The notes under the pieces: generated by a model
Told to the model about the DNA's origin: nothing
Databases searched by the model: none
What the model saw: only the letters and a program-made list of their open reading frames with translations
From: an uncultured Muribaculum sp.
Lineage (GTDB): Bacteria > Bacteroidota > Bacteroidia > Bacteroidales > Muribaculaceae
NCBI RefSeq assembly: GCF_910583865.1
Contig: NZ_CAJTYX010000007.1
Span: 1 to 64,000 of the forward strand
Direction of reading: 5' to 3'
DNA length: 64,000 nt
Part shown: piece by piece, positions 15,975 through 24,440 of the stretch
How the letters are laid out: every line of letters begins with the position of its first letter
Numbering within the stretch: position 1 is the stretch's first letter
Made by a program: the position numbers and the translations under genes

Positions 15975-18900
15975 TTAGAAAACGACCTGTACGCCGCCCG
16001 AAATGTTGCGCGAGGGCGAGTAGGGGGTCATGCCGTTGTTGCCGGAATACGAGTAGCGTGGATCCAATCCCTTGCGGGCCGACCAGAAGCATAGGTTCTC
16101 ACCCATTACGTAGACCCTTATCTTGGAAATTTCGTTCCAGAATTTAGGCAGGGTATATCCTACCGTGAACGACTGGAAATTGAGATAGCGGGCTGAAGTG
16201 AGGAATCGGTCGGAGCTGATGGATGAGCCTTGTGAGAATGTTCCGTATTCCCATCGTGGAATGTTGCTTGATGTGTTCGACGGATTCCATGCGTTGGCCC
16301 AGTCCTTGTGGAAGTTCTGTCCGGCCTTGTTGGCGGTGGTGGGAGGCGTCATCAGCATCTGGTACTGGTAGTCGTAGACCTTTCCGCCAAGCTGGAAATC
16401 GAACTGGACGGAAGCGTCGAAGCTGCCTACGCGTAACGAAGATCCGAAACCGCCCGTCAGGGCCGGGAGCATCGATTTGGTGGCGTAGCTCGGGGCGAGG
16501 CTGCTGTCGGTCGTCGTGCCGTCCATCTTTGTAGCCGGGCTGCGCTGCTGTGTGTTGGCCATGTCAATCGACGAGTCGGTGTAGTACAGGGCCTGTCCCT
16601 CGCTGTTCACGCCGGCATACTTGGGCAGATATGCACAGTATAGCGACTTGCCTTCCTGGTACCAGGTAGGGTAGAGGTACTCTGAGTTCTGCGAGTCGGA
16701 GAATCCGCCATAGAGCTTCTTGCTTTCCGGGAGTTTGAGGATTTTTGACTCGTTGTGTGAGAAGTTTAGGTTGGCGCTCCAGTCGATCAGCTTGCTGCGG
16801 ATGATGGCCCCGTTGAGCACGACTTCGACGCCGGCGTTGCGGATGTTGCCGATGTTGTCATAGTAGCCTCGCGAGCCGTTGCTTTCCGGGATGTTGAGCC
16901 AGAAAAGCAGGTCGGTGGTGCGCTTGTAGTAGAGGTCGATGCTTCCGTTGAGACGGTGGTCGAACAGCTCGAACTCTACGCCGCCGTTCCAGTTGGTGGT
17001 TGTCTCCCAGGTGATGTCCTTGTTGCCGAGCAGACGCAAGGATGCCGACATGTGTTTGTCGTCGATAGGGGTGATGTCGTAGGTGTTGGTGTAGGCATAG
17101 TCAATGATGCCGTCGTTGCCCTGCTGGCCAACGGATGCCTTTACTTTCAGCATGTCGATCCATCCCAGGTCCTGGAAGAAGTCCTCGGTGACGATCCACG
17201 CGAGACCTATCGACCAGAAGTTGCCCCAGCGGTTCTTCTTGGCGAATCGCGAGGAAGCGTCGCGGCGATACGACACGCTTGCGAAGTACTTGTTGTCGTA
17301 GTCATACTGGCCGCGGACGAAGTATCCTTCGACGTTGTACACGCTCTTGCTGCTGCCGTTGGTCTCTTTCTTGGCAAATGCGTTCAGCTCAAGGATGTCG
17401 GGAGAGAATGCTCCTGTGGCGCGTCCCATGAGTATGTGGCGTTCGCTGCGGTAGTATTCGTGGCCGAGGAGGGCATTCACATGGTGCTTGTCGAAATTGT
17501 TGAAGTAGGTTATCGTCTGGATATTGTTGGTGCGCACGTCGGTGGTGGTGGTCTTTTTCAGTTCGCCGTTGACGCTCTGCTTGGATCCCATGAGACTGTT
17601 GCCGTATTCGCTAAGCTCGTTTTCTCCCCATGTCACGCTGCTGACGATGTTGGCCTTCAGGTAGGGGGTAAAAGTGAAGTCGGCTGTGAAATTGCCGTTG
17701 AACTGGTTGAACAGTGCCTGGTTGACATTGTAGACATTCGAGCCGATAGGGTTGCCGTTGCCTCCGAACGGACGCGTCAGGCCGTAGTACTGGTCGCTGT
17801 TGACTACGCCGAAGTCATAGATCTGGCGTCCTTCCTCGTCGAGCTTGATCATGGGTCGTCCGTCGGGTCCGATCACACGCACGTAGCATGGATAGATCGG
17901 GGCGATGAGGTCGGTGTAATAGGCTACGTTGTCGGCGCCGTAGGTGGTGCCCGACAGTCCGGGATTGGACGTGGTCTTGGAGTGGACGTATCCGGCGTTG
18001 ATTCCGAGAGTCAGCCATTTCTTGGCCTGGAAGTCGCCCTTGAAGCGCGCTGTGAGGCGTTCATATCCGGAATGTTTCAGCACGCCCTCCTCGTCCAGAT
18101 AGCCGAGTGAGGCGTAGTATGAGCCTCTTTCAGTGCCGCCGTTTACGTTGACGTTGTACTCCTGCCTGAATCCGTTGCGGTAGGCGAGGTCGTCCCAGTT
18201 GTCGGGAGTGAGGTACATTTCCTGTCCCTTATACTCCATCGTGCGCCCAAGCCGGGCATTGGGGTTGAGTTTGCCGTTCTGGCCGATGAGTGTCTGGCCT
18301 GCGGGCACGTCGTAGACATTGTAGTAAAGCTGCTGGAGCATGCCTCGGTTGGCGTTGACATATGCGTTCATGGGGCTTTGTCCCATGGAGTGGTTGTAGT
18401 AGTTGTACATCGCCTGGTAGTACGCCTCATAGTATTCGCCCGGTTCGGTGATCATGTCGTACTTCTGCACGGCGCGTGAGTTGGCGCCCCAACGTGCGTC
18501 GAGCGACACTTTCGCTTGCTTGGCGTCGCCTTTCTTGGTGGTGATGATGATGACGCCTGCCGCGCCGCGTGCGCCGTAGAGGGCGGCCGAGGCGGCATCC
18601 TTGAGCACGGTGATTGATTCGATGTCACCCTGCGGTATGGTGGAAAGGTTGACGGGGTAGGGGGAACCGTCGACTATCACAAGCGGGTCGGTCGAGCCAT
18701 ACATCGACGCGATACCTCGGATGTTGATTTTTCCGTCGTCGGTGCCCGGGGCGCCGGAGCCGCCGCGCATCTGCAGGCCGGCCACGTTGCCCACAAGCGC
18801 GTTGGCTACGTTGGTGGTCAGGTGCTTGCCGAGTTCCTCCGAATTAAGCACGGCAGCCGATCCGGTAAATGCCGATTTCTTGGCTGTGCCGAATGCCACG

Positions 18901-19214
18901 GCGATCACCTCGTCGAGCATGTTCGCGCTGTTTAGCTCGATGCGCATCTCGCCGGGAGTGATGGCGGCCTCTTTGGTCTGCATCCCTACGTACGACACTT
19001 TGATGTGCTTGACGCTCTCGGGCAGCGATAGGGAGAACTGTCCGTCGATGTCTGTGGCGGTGCCGTCGGTGGTGCCTGCTCCCATCACGGTCGCACCCAC
19101 CAGAGGCTCTCCGTCCTCAGCGCTTACCACGATGCCCTTGACTGTGCGGTTGGCCGCAACGGCTGTCAGGCAGAGCGCAAAAAACGCTGTTAGAAAAAAA
19201 ACGATTCTTTTCAT
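15975..19214 (-). CDS. SusC/RagA-family TonB-dependent transporter
   Basis: A 1079-residue outer-membrane importer. I start at the ATG at 19214, which gives a signal peptide (MKRIVFFLTAFFALCLTAVA); the longer frame runs through the promoter. In order: a CarboxypepD_reg-like domain (about 20-105, VKGIVVSAEDGEPLVGATVM), the plug (ALVGNVAGLQMRGGSGAPGT, VLKDAASAALYGARGAAGVI) and the beta-barrel ending in VQVVF. Energised by TonB-ExbBD; it works with the SusD encoded next. Confidence 0.96.
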   Translation of the reverse strand: MKRIVFFLTAFFALCLTAVAANRTVKGIVVSAEDGEPLVGATVMGAGTTDGTATDIDGQFSLSLPESVKHIKVSYVGMQTKEAAITPGEMRIELNSANMLDEVIAVAFGTAKKSAFTGSAAVLNSEELGKHLTTNVANALVGNVAGLQMRGGSGAPGTDDGKINIRGIASMYGSTDPLVIVDGSPYPVNLSTIPQGDIESITVLKDAASAALYGARGAAGVIIITTKKGDAKQAKVSLDARWGANSRAVQKYDMITEPGEYYEAYYQAMYNYYNHSMGQSPMNAYVNANRGMLQQLYYNVYDVPAGQTLIGQNGKLNPNARLGRTMEYKGQEMYLTPDNWDDLAYRNGFRQEYNVNVNGGTERGSYYASLGYLDEEGVLKHSGYERLTARFKGDFQAKKWLTLGINAGYVHSKTTSNPGLSGTTYGADNVAYYTDLIAPIYPCYVRVIGPDGRPMIKLDEEGRQIYDFGVVNSDQYYGLTRPFGGNGNPIGSNVYNVNQALFNQFNGNFTADFTFTPYLKANIVSSVTWGENELSEYGNSLMGSKQSVNGELKKTTTTDVRTNNIQTITYFNNFDKHHVNALLGHEYYRSERHILMGRATGAFSPDILELNAFAKKETNGSSKSVYNVEGYFVRGQYDYDNKYFASVSYRRDASSRFAKKNRWGNFWSIGLAWIVTEDFFQDLGWIDMLKVKASVGQQGNDGIIDYAYTNTYDITPIDDKHMSASLRLLGNKDITWETTTNWNGGVEFELFDHRLNGSIDLYYKRTTDLLFWLNIPESNGSRGYYDNIGNIRNAGVEVVLNGAIIRSKLIDWSANLNFSHNESKILKLPESKKLYGGFSDSQNSEYLYPTWYQEGKSLYCAYLPKYAGVNSEGQALYYTDSSIDMANTQQRSPATKMDGTTTDSSLAPSYATKSMLPALTGGFGSSLRVGSFDASVQFDFQLGGKVYDYQYQMLMTPPTTANKAGQNFHKDWANAWNPSNTSSNIPRWEYGTFSQGSSISSDRFLTSARYLNFQSFTVGYTLPKFWNEISKIRVYVMGENLCFWSARKGLDPRYSYSGNNGMTPYSPSRNISGGVQVVF

Positions 19215-19454
19215 ACTTTGTAACTGTAAGACTTTAATATGGACTAACTTAAAATGATGTGAATCCTTGGATTGCTGCCGGAGCGTGTCGGCGTTGCCAC
19301 TGCCGTGGCATGGTGGCATTTTGTTCGATTTGCGGCCTTTTCTATGTGAATCAGGATGCAAAGTTACAGGATTTCACTTCACAAAACAAAATTTAACTAT
19401 AAAAAGATTAACCCGATGCAAAAAAAAATACACCAAAATCGCACGCCGCCCTCG

Positions 19455-19515
19455 GTCGGACAATCAGGCAGTCCGACCCGTCTGGGCTGCCAGACTCGTC
19501 CGACCGGCCCTGGCC
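19455..19515. repeat. 9-bp-period GTCCGACNN repeat tract
   Basis: Units include gtcggacaa, gtccgaccc, gtctgggct, gccagactc, gtccgaccg and gccctggcc, mostly in 9-nt steps. It belongs to the same family as the tracts at 2662, 22006, 26246 and 45433. Confidence 0.65.
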
Positions 19516-19722
19516 GGACGCCGACCTCTCCAATTACGCCTCCGGAAGTCCTTATCCTGACGGTCTTTCACTTAAAACTGTTAAAAAGCTCACGAAATCA
19601 TTCGAATTAACAAATATTAACAACGGGGGGGGGTAGTTTTTCTCGTTTTAATTACTAACTTTGTAGTCCTTTAAGTACCAAAGGATTGGTTTGTCTGAAA
19701 CCCTGTCTGCCCCGGTGCATTA

Positions 19723-19824
19723 ATGGTCGCCTTGTACATAGGTTATGACAAATTGAAAGGCGATGTAATGGAAAAAAAGTGTAAGGCCCGGAAGCTTCCC
19801 GCCTGCAAATATAGTAACGTATGA
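19723..19824 (+). CDS. Small upstream ORF (33 aa) in the fimbrial leader
   Basis: An ATG at 19723 opens 33 codons ending at TGA 19822-19824, one base before the ATG of the DUF3575 gene at 19826. The peptide begins MVALYIGYDKLKG and its second half is basic and cysteine-containing (MEKKCKARKLPACKYSNV). The position downstream of the promoter and the tight coupling to the next gene suggest a translated leader, but length alone does not prove coding. An internal ATG at 19768 would give the last 18 residues. Confidence 0.35.
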   Translation: MVALYIGYDKLKGDVMEKKCKARKLPACKYSNV

Positions 19825-19825
19825 T

Positions 19826-20428
19826 ATGAAAAAGCATATTCGACATATCTTGTCGGTGGTAGTCGCGCTGATCGCGGGCGCGGTTGCCGCAGAGGCTCAG
19901 CTGGCTGTCAAGAACAACCTGCTGTATGATATGACCACCACCCCCAACATCGGCCTGGAATACGGACTGGGCCACCGCTCGACCGTGAATCTCGTCTACG
20001 GACTCAATCCCTGGAGCTTCTCCGGAGGCGACCGCAAGGTAAAGCACTGGGTGCTCATGCCCGAGTACCGATGGTGGCTCTGCTCGCGTTTCAACGGACA
20101 CTTCATCGGCGTGCATGCCCTCGGCGGACAGTACAACGCCTCCCACGTCAACCTCCCCATACCCGGAGCGTTCTTCTCCGGCGAGAACCTGCGCAGCGGG
20201 GTCAAGGACTACCGCTACCAGGGCGGATTCGTCGGCGCCGGCGCCACCTACGGATACCAATGGATACTCTCGCGCCACTGGAACATCGAGGCCGAGGTCG
20301 GTGTGGGCTACGCACGCGTCTGGTATGACAAATACGCCTGCGGGGAGTGTGGCGCGAAGCTTGCCGACGGGGCCACCAACTACTTCGGAATCACCAAGCT
20401 CGGCATATCATTCCTCTACCTCTTCTAA
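19826..20428 (+). CDS. DUF3575 family outer-membrane protein of fimbrial operon
   Basis: A 200-residue exported protein (signal peptide to about residue 24, AEAQ). It matches the DUF3575 family: LAVKNNLLYDMTTTPNIGLE, then GLEYGLG, PEYRWWLCSRFNGHFIGVHA and a C-terminal aromatic strand (ITKLGISFLYLF). It probably forms a small beta-barrel. In Bacteroidales these genes begin Fim/Mfa-type fimbrial operons, and the gene order here agrees. Its exact assembly role is not known. Confidence 0.85.
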   Translation: MKKHIRHILSVVVALIAGAVAAEAQLAVKNNLLYDMTTTPNIGLEYGLGHRSTVNLVYGLNPWSFSGGDRKVKHWVLMPEYRWWLCSRFNGHFIGVHALGGQYNASHVNLPIPGAFFSGENLRSGVKDYRYQGGFVGAGATYGYQWILSRHWNIEAEVGVGYARVWYDKYACGECGAKLADGATNYFGITKLGISFLYLF

Positions 20429-20446
20429 TCCACCATCGCCATCGTC

Positions 20447-21925
20447 ATGAAACGCTACATACATAAATGTAAAGCACTCCTCCTCGCCGCCATGTTCCCG
20501 CTTTCGGCCATCGCCGCCGACCTCCCCTCGGCAGGGATCGCGCGCAACATCGACCTCCACCGCGCGGGTCCAGACATGCGCCTCGCCCTCGACCTCGTGC
20601 TCGACTCCCTCCGCCTTGGCGCGGACCACCAGATCTACGTTACCCCGATGATCAACGCCGGCACGGCCGACTCGTCGCGGGTGGCCCTCCCCACCGTCCT
20701 CATCAACGGGCGCAACATGCACTACGCCTACGAGCGCGGCTCGCTCCGGCGCGACATCGTCGACTCCTACGACCTCGCCGCCGAAGTGTGGCGCCACAAC
20801 GGACGCCCGCAGACCTACGCCTACGCCCACGCCACACCCATGCGCCGCTGGATGTTCGGCCCGAAGGCGTTCCTCTCGATCGTCTACGACACATGCGGCT
20901 GCGGCCTCCCCGCCGGACGCGAGATCGTGCGCATACCACTCGGCCTCACACCCCACCCGCGCGCGGCCTACATCACCCCCGAGGTCACCGACCTCCCCGT
21001 GCAGATCCACGAGGGCCAGGCGCGCGTGCAGTTCGAGGTCGACCGCACTGAGCTACACCCCGAGCCATATAAATGCCGCAACGGGCAGCGCATCGACAAC
21101 CGCGAGCAGCTCGCCATCATCTACGACTCCATACGCTACGCCACCTCCGACCCGCGCGTGGAGATAGCCCGCATCGACATCTGCGGCTACGCTTCGCCCG
21201 AGTCGCCCTACCACCACAACGATTACCTCGCCACAAACCGCTCCCGCGCCCTCTCCGAATACATAGGGGAGCGCTTCAGCCTCCCCGCCGACCGCTGCAC
21301 CTACAGCGCCGTGCCCGAGAACTGGGGCGAGTTCCGCGAGATGGTCGTAGCCTCCGACGAGATCACACCCAAGCAGCGCGCCGACCTCCTGGAGCTGATC
21401 GACGCCCCCGCCTACGGCCCGTCGGACTACGACGCAAAGGAGCGCACACTAAAGACCGACCCGCGATTCGCCTCGCTCTACCGCTCGCTGATCCTCCCCA
21501 AATGGTTCCCGCGCCTGCGTGCCACCAAGTTCGCCATATCCACGCGCCTCAAGCCGATGTCCGACCAACAGCTCGCCGCCATCATCGAGACCGACCCCCA
21601 GCTCATGTCGCTCAACCAGATGTTCCGCGTGGCGCGCCTCTACCCCGAAGGCTCCCCCGAGTTCAACCGCGTCATCGACATAGCCCTCAAATACTATCCG
21701 CAGTCGCCCGTCGCCAACCTTAATGCCGCCGTCGCAGCCATCGCCGAAGGCGACTACGACCGTGCCGACCGCCTCCTTGAGAGCGCCGGCGACTCCCCCG
21801 AGGCATACAATGCACGCGGAGTGGTGGCCACCCACCGTGGCGACTTCGACGCAGCCCGCACACTCTTCGAGCGCGCGGCACCCCACCTAAAGGAGGCCGC
21901 CCGCAACCTCGACGAGCTCCCCTGA
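20447..21925 (+). CDS. DUF3868/OmpA-like periplasmic protein with TPR tail
   Basis: A 492-residue exported protein (signal peptide to about residue 24). The N-terminal half resembles DUF3868 (VTPMINAGTADSSRVALPTV, INGRNMHYAYERG). The middle carries an OmpA-C-like block (IDICGYASPESPYHHNDYLA, then TNRSRALSEYIGERF), which could bind peptidoglycan. The end has TPR-like helices (YNARGVVATHRGDFDAARTL). It lies 18 nt after the DUF3575 gene. Such proteins are proposed to tether fimbrial machinery to the cell wall. Codon use is strongly C-rich, like the two genes at 24441 and 26037. Confidence 0.8.
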   Translation: MKRYIHKCKALLLAAMFPLSAIAADLPSAGIARNIDLHRAGPDMRLALDLVLDSLRLGADHQIYVTPMINAGTADSSRVALPTVLINGRNMHYAYERGSLRRDIVDSYDLAAEVWRHNGRPQTYAYAHATPMRRWMFGPKAFLSIVYDTCGCGLPAGREIVRIPLGLTPHPRAAYITPEVTDLPVQIHEGQARVQFEVDRTELHPEPYKCRNGQRIDNREQLAIIYDSIRYATSDPRVEIARIDICGYASPESPYHHNDYLATNRSRALSEYIGERFSLPADRCTYSAVPENWGEFREMVVASDEITPKQRADLLELIDAPAYGPSDYDAKERTLKTDPRFASLYRSLILPKWFPRLRATKFAISTRLKPMSDQQLAAIIETDPQLMSLNQMFRVARLYPEGSPEFNRVIDIALKYYPQSPVANLNAAVAAIAEGDYDRADRLLESAGDSPEAYNARGVVATHRGDFDAARTLFERAAPHLKEAARNLDELP

Positions 21926-21932
21926 CCCTCCC

Positions 21933-22050
21933 CCCTCACCCATCGATCCCTCTCGACCCTCACCCATCGATCCCTCTCGACCCTCACCCCTCCTGCTCCC
22001 TCTCCGTCAGCCTTGTCTGACCTGTCCGACCGGTCTGACTTGTCCGACAC
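21933..22050. repeat. 24-bp tandem duplication and GTCCGACNN tract upstream of fimbrillin gene
   Basis: 21933-21956 and 21957-21980 are tandem copies of a 24-nt unit containing CACCCATCGATCCCTCTCGA. They are followed by five 9-nt units at 22006-22050 (gtcagcctt, gtctgacct, gtccgaccg, gtctgactt, gtccgacac). Confidence 0.75.
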
Positions 22051-22174
22051 ACCGCTGACTGTCGCTCCCCCAATCATATTCCCTCTCCCCTCCACGTAGC
22101 CTCAATGGCAGCTCCTCCAACCCTTCCATTCTCCAAAAGAACAAAATCAATCAAACACATAATTCTTTATTCAC

Positions 22175-24139
22175 ATGAAATTTAACAAATTTATCTACGC
22201 TTCGATGGCAGCCGCACTCCTTGCGGCCTGCTCCGACAAGGACGTCATCGCCGACGGTCCCGCCGACGGCGGCAATCAAGGCGAGACCATGATCGGTGAC
22301 GGCTATGTGGCTGTACGTATTAATCTGCCTACTCAGGTCGTTGCTGCTCCCCGTGCAGGGAATGACGATTTTGACGATGGCATTGCAGCAGAATACAAGG
22401 TTAAGAACGGTGCGCTGCTGCTCTTCACCGGTACCGGTACGAGCGAAGCCACTGCTGAATTTAGTAGCGCCTACAACCTGCCTTTAGACAAATGGGTGCA
22501 GGATGATGACAACGACAACATCACAGCTTCCCATCTCACGGCTGTAAAGGTCGAGGTTGGTGATCTTACCGGCAAGACTCTTTATGGACTTGTGATGATC
22601 AATTACGACAATGTGATTGAGGAGACGCTTACCGCAGGGAAAAAGTACGATGCAATCACTCTTAAGGATGTTGATGCTACTGTATTCGGTGTCGGAAAGA
22701 CTTTCGGCGATCTCGTCAAGTTGGTTAGTACCCAGTCATTCAAGAATGCTGATGACAACTTCTTCATGACCAATTCTCCCGTCAGCAAGTTGTCGCAGAG
22801 CACTGCTACCGCTTATGCCGATCTAAGCGATGTAACCACTCTTGTCGTGTTCGATGCCAACGCTATCCAGCCCACGGAAGAGGAGGCAAAGGCAAAGCCC
22901 GCATCATCGGTGTTTGTGGAGCGTGCCGTGGCTAAAGCCACTCTTTCCGCAAAAAATGCTTCGCTTACGATAAAGGACCAGGATGGAAAGGATATTCCCC
23001 TTACGCCTAGTAAAGTGGAATGGGCGCTCAATGTCACTAATCCTGCGTCGTTCATCGTGCGCAATATGGGCACCGGCGCTTACCTCGGCTACAATAACTC
23101 GGATGCTACATCTATTGTGGGCAAGTTCCGTATGTTTGGTAACACCAAGATTGGTACTACCTCTATCCAACCTATCACGGATCTCTACCGTACCTATTGG
23201 TGCATCGACCCCAACTATGATGGCACGGAGTCTCCCAAATATGCGCTTGACATCGTGGATAAAGACAATCCCACCGGCCCGATGACATTTGTCGCAGAAA
23301 GCACACCTCTCTATTGCCACGAAAATACCTTTAATGTGGCTAACCAGGCCAATGATGCTACCACTCAGGCTATGGTGAAGGTGCAGTTTGGCGATGGCAA
23401 TACAACCTATTATACGGTAAATGAGGCAAAGGACGTGCTTTATACTTCCGCTGAAAAGGCACAGGCTCAGTCCGTACATTATATCATTTATGATATGGGT
23501 GTCAAGCAAGCTCTCCTCGATGCACTTAAGGCTGGCAACATTGATGCTACCATAGAGATTGACGCTACCACCTACCCCAACTATCTTGATATCAAGTTTA
23601 CCCGCGATGCCACTACCGGCATACGCTCGGTCACCACGCTTGCCTTCAAGGAAAATATCTCGGTTACCGATAAGGACGGCAATGTTCATACCATCAATCC
23701 CGTGTTGGAGAATGCTGAGAAACTTATGGCTGCTGTGAACGAAGCTTTTGTTATTGCGGAATATAAGGATGGCGTAAGCTATTATCCCGTACTCTTCAAG
23801 CACTTCGCCGGTAGCTCTTACACTGATCCCGCCGACCTCGCTCCATGGAATCCGGCGTGGGTGGCTGCGGCTAATACCGACAAGACCTCAGAGTCGTATG
23901 CAGCTATTTATAATGGTGAGCCTGTTGATCCCGAGAATATGTGGCTTGGCCGCTATGGCATGGTCCGCAACAACTGGTATGACGTTAATGTAACTGCGTT
24001 CAAGAAGCTCGGCGCTCCTGAAATCGGCTCTATCGATATTACAAATAAGCCTGACGACGAGAAGAAAACCGAGCAGTGGATCGCCTTCAAGGTCAACATC
24101 CTCTCTTGGGCTAAGCGTGTTCAGAACATCGAGCTTTAA
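22175..24139 (+). CDS. Major fimbrillin-type lipoprotein (FimA/Mfa1-like)
   Basis: A 654-residue lipoprotein (ALLAACSDKD, Cys19). N-terminal part: YVAVRINLPTQV followed by APRAGNDDF, in the position of the arginine-gingipain-type processing site of Porphyromonas fimbrillins. The C-terminal part has the family signature NNWYDVNVTAFKKLG and IAFKVNILSWAKRVQNIEL. Such proteins polymerise on the cell surface by donor-strand exchange after cleavage. Length is somewhat greater than usual for FimA. Base composition is clearly lower in GC than both neighbours. It precedes a strong terminator-like hairpin, which would favour excess of this subunit. Confidence 0.82.
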   Translation: MKFNKFIYASMAAALLAACSDKDVIADGPADGGNQGETMIGDGYVAVRINLPTQVVAAPRAGNDDFDDGIAAEYKVKNGALLLFTGTGTSEATAEFSSAYNLPLDKWVQDDDNDNITASHLTAVKVEVGDLTGKTLYGLVMINYDNVIEETLTAGKKYDAITLKDVDATVFGVGKTFGDLVKLVSTQSFKNADDNFFMTNSPVSKLSQSTATAYADLSDVTTLVVFDANAIQPTEEEAKAKPASSVFVERAVAKATLSAKNASLTIKDQDGKDIPLTPSKVEWALNVTNPASFIVRNMGTGAYLGYNNSDATSIVGKFRMFGNTKIGTTSIQPITDLYRTYWCIDPNYDGTESPKYALDIVDKDNPTGPMTFVAESTPLYCHENTFNVANQANDATTQAMVKVQFGDGNTTYYTVNEAKDVLYTSAEKAQAQSVHYIIYDMGVKQALLDALKAGNIDATIEIDATTYPNYLDIKFTRDATTGIRSVTTLAFKENISVTDKDGNVHTINPVLENAEKLMAAVNEAFVIAEYKDGVSYYPVLFKHFAGSSYTDPADLAPWNPAWVAAANTDKTSESYAAIYNGEPVDPENMWLGRYGMVRNNWYDVNVTAFKKLGAPEIGSIDITNKPDDEKKTEQWIAFKVNILSWAKRVQNIEL

Positions 24140-24179
24140 TCCCTTGCGGAATCCAATTTAACCCTTCCATAACTATGAC

Positions 24180-24236
24180 GGGCACGGCGGGAGCCGTGCG
24201 CCACCGCGCCGAAGGCCCTGCGCCGTGCCCGCCTTT
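24180..24236 (+). terminator. Intrinsic terminator or attenuator after the fimbrillin gene
   Basis: GGGCACGGCG (24180-24189) pairs perfectly with CGCCGTGCCC (24221-24230); the loop has internal complementarity. A T-run (gccttttttc) follows at once. It lies 41 nt after the fimbrillin stop codon and 205 nt before the anchor gene start. Confidence 0.7.
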
Positions 24237-24254
24237 TTTCAACAAATCCCGGGA

Positions 24255-24357
24255 TTCCCTAATGTCCTTAACGACCCTAATCTCCTTAGCGTCCTTAGTG
24301 TCATTGAAGCCCTTAGCGTCCCTAAAGTCTTTAATCTCCCCGATCTCCTTAAAGCAA
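24255..24357. repeat. Degenerate ~9-bp CCTTAANNT / CCCTAATNT tract
   Basis: Successive units include ccctaatgt, ccttaacga, ccctaatct, ccttagcgt, ccttagtgt, cccttagcgt and ccctaaagt. The family also occurs at 25957-26000 and inside the coding sequence of the anchor gene at about 25441-25485. Confidence 0.65.
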
Positions 24358-24440
24358 AGCCCCTCAGGCTTTACCCTCCCTCTCCCCGACAGTCCGCCTC
24401 CCTCCTTTTTTCAACCACCGACACCAACGAGAACAAAACG

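Larger units (their letters stand above)
19215..19825. promoter_or_regulatory. Divergent control region of susC and fimbrial operons
   Basis: Minus strand: TTG (19387-19389), 20 nt, TAACTTTG (19359-19366), the likely susC promoter with a leader of about 145 nt. Plus strand: TAACTTTG (19656-19663) without a clear TTG upstream, the likely fimbrial promoter, followed by a leader of about 155 nt that holds a small ORF (19723-19824). Between them lies a GTCCGAC repeat tract (19455-19515). Confidence 0.65.
24140..24440. other. Intergenic region between fimbrillin and anchor genes
   Basis: A 301-nt gap holding a GC-rich terminator-like stem (24180-24236) and then a CCTTAA/CCTAAT repeat tract (24255-24357). 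No separate gene is seen; an open frame through it only extends the anchor gene upstream and reads the repeat as SVLSVIEALSVPK. Confidence 0.7.

Noticed and set aside
16956..18110. Long plus-strand open frame opposite susC
   Set aside because: It lies fully antisense to a clear TonB-dependent transporter and its translation shows no recognisable domain; long antisense frames are expected in GC-rich DNA.
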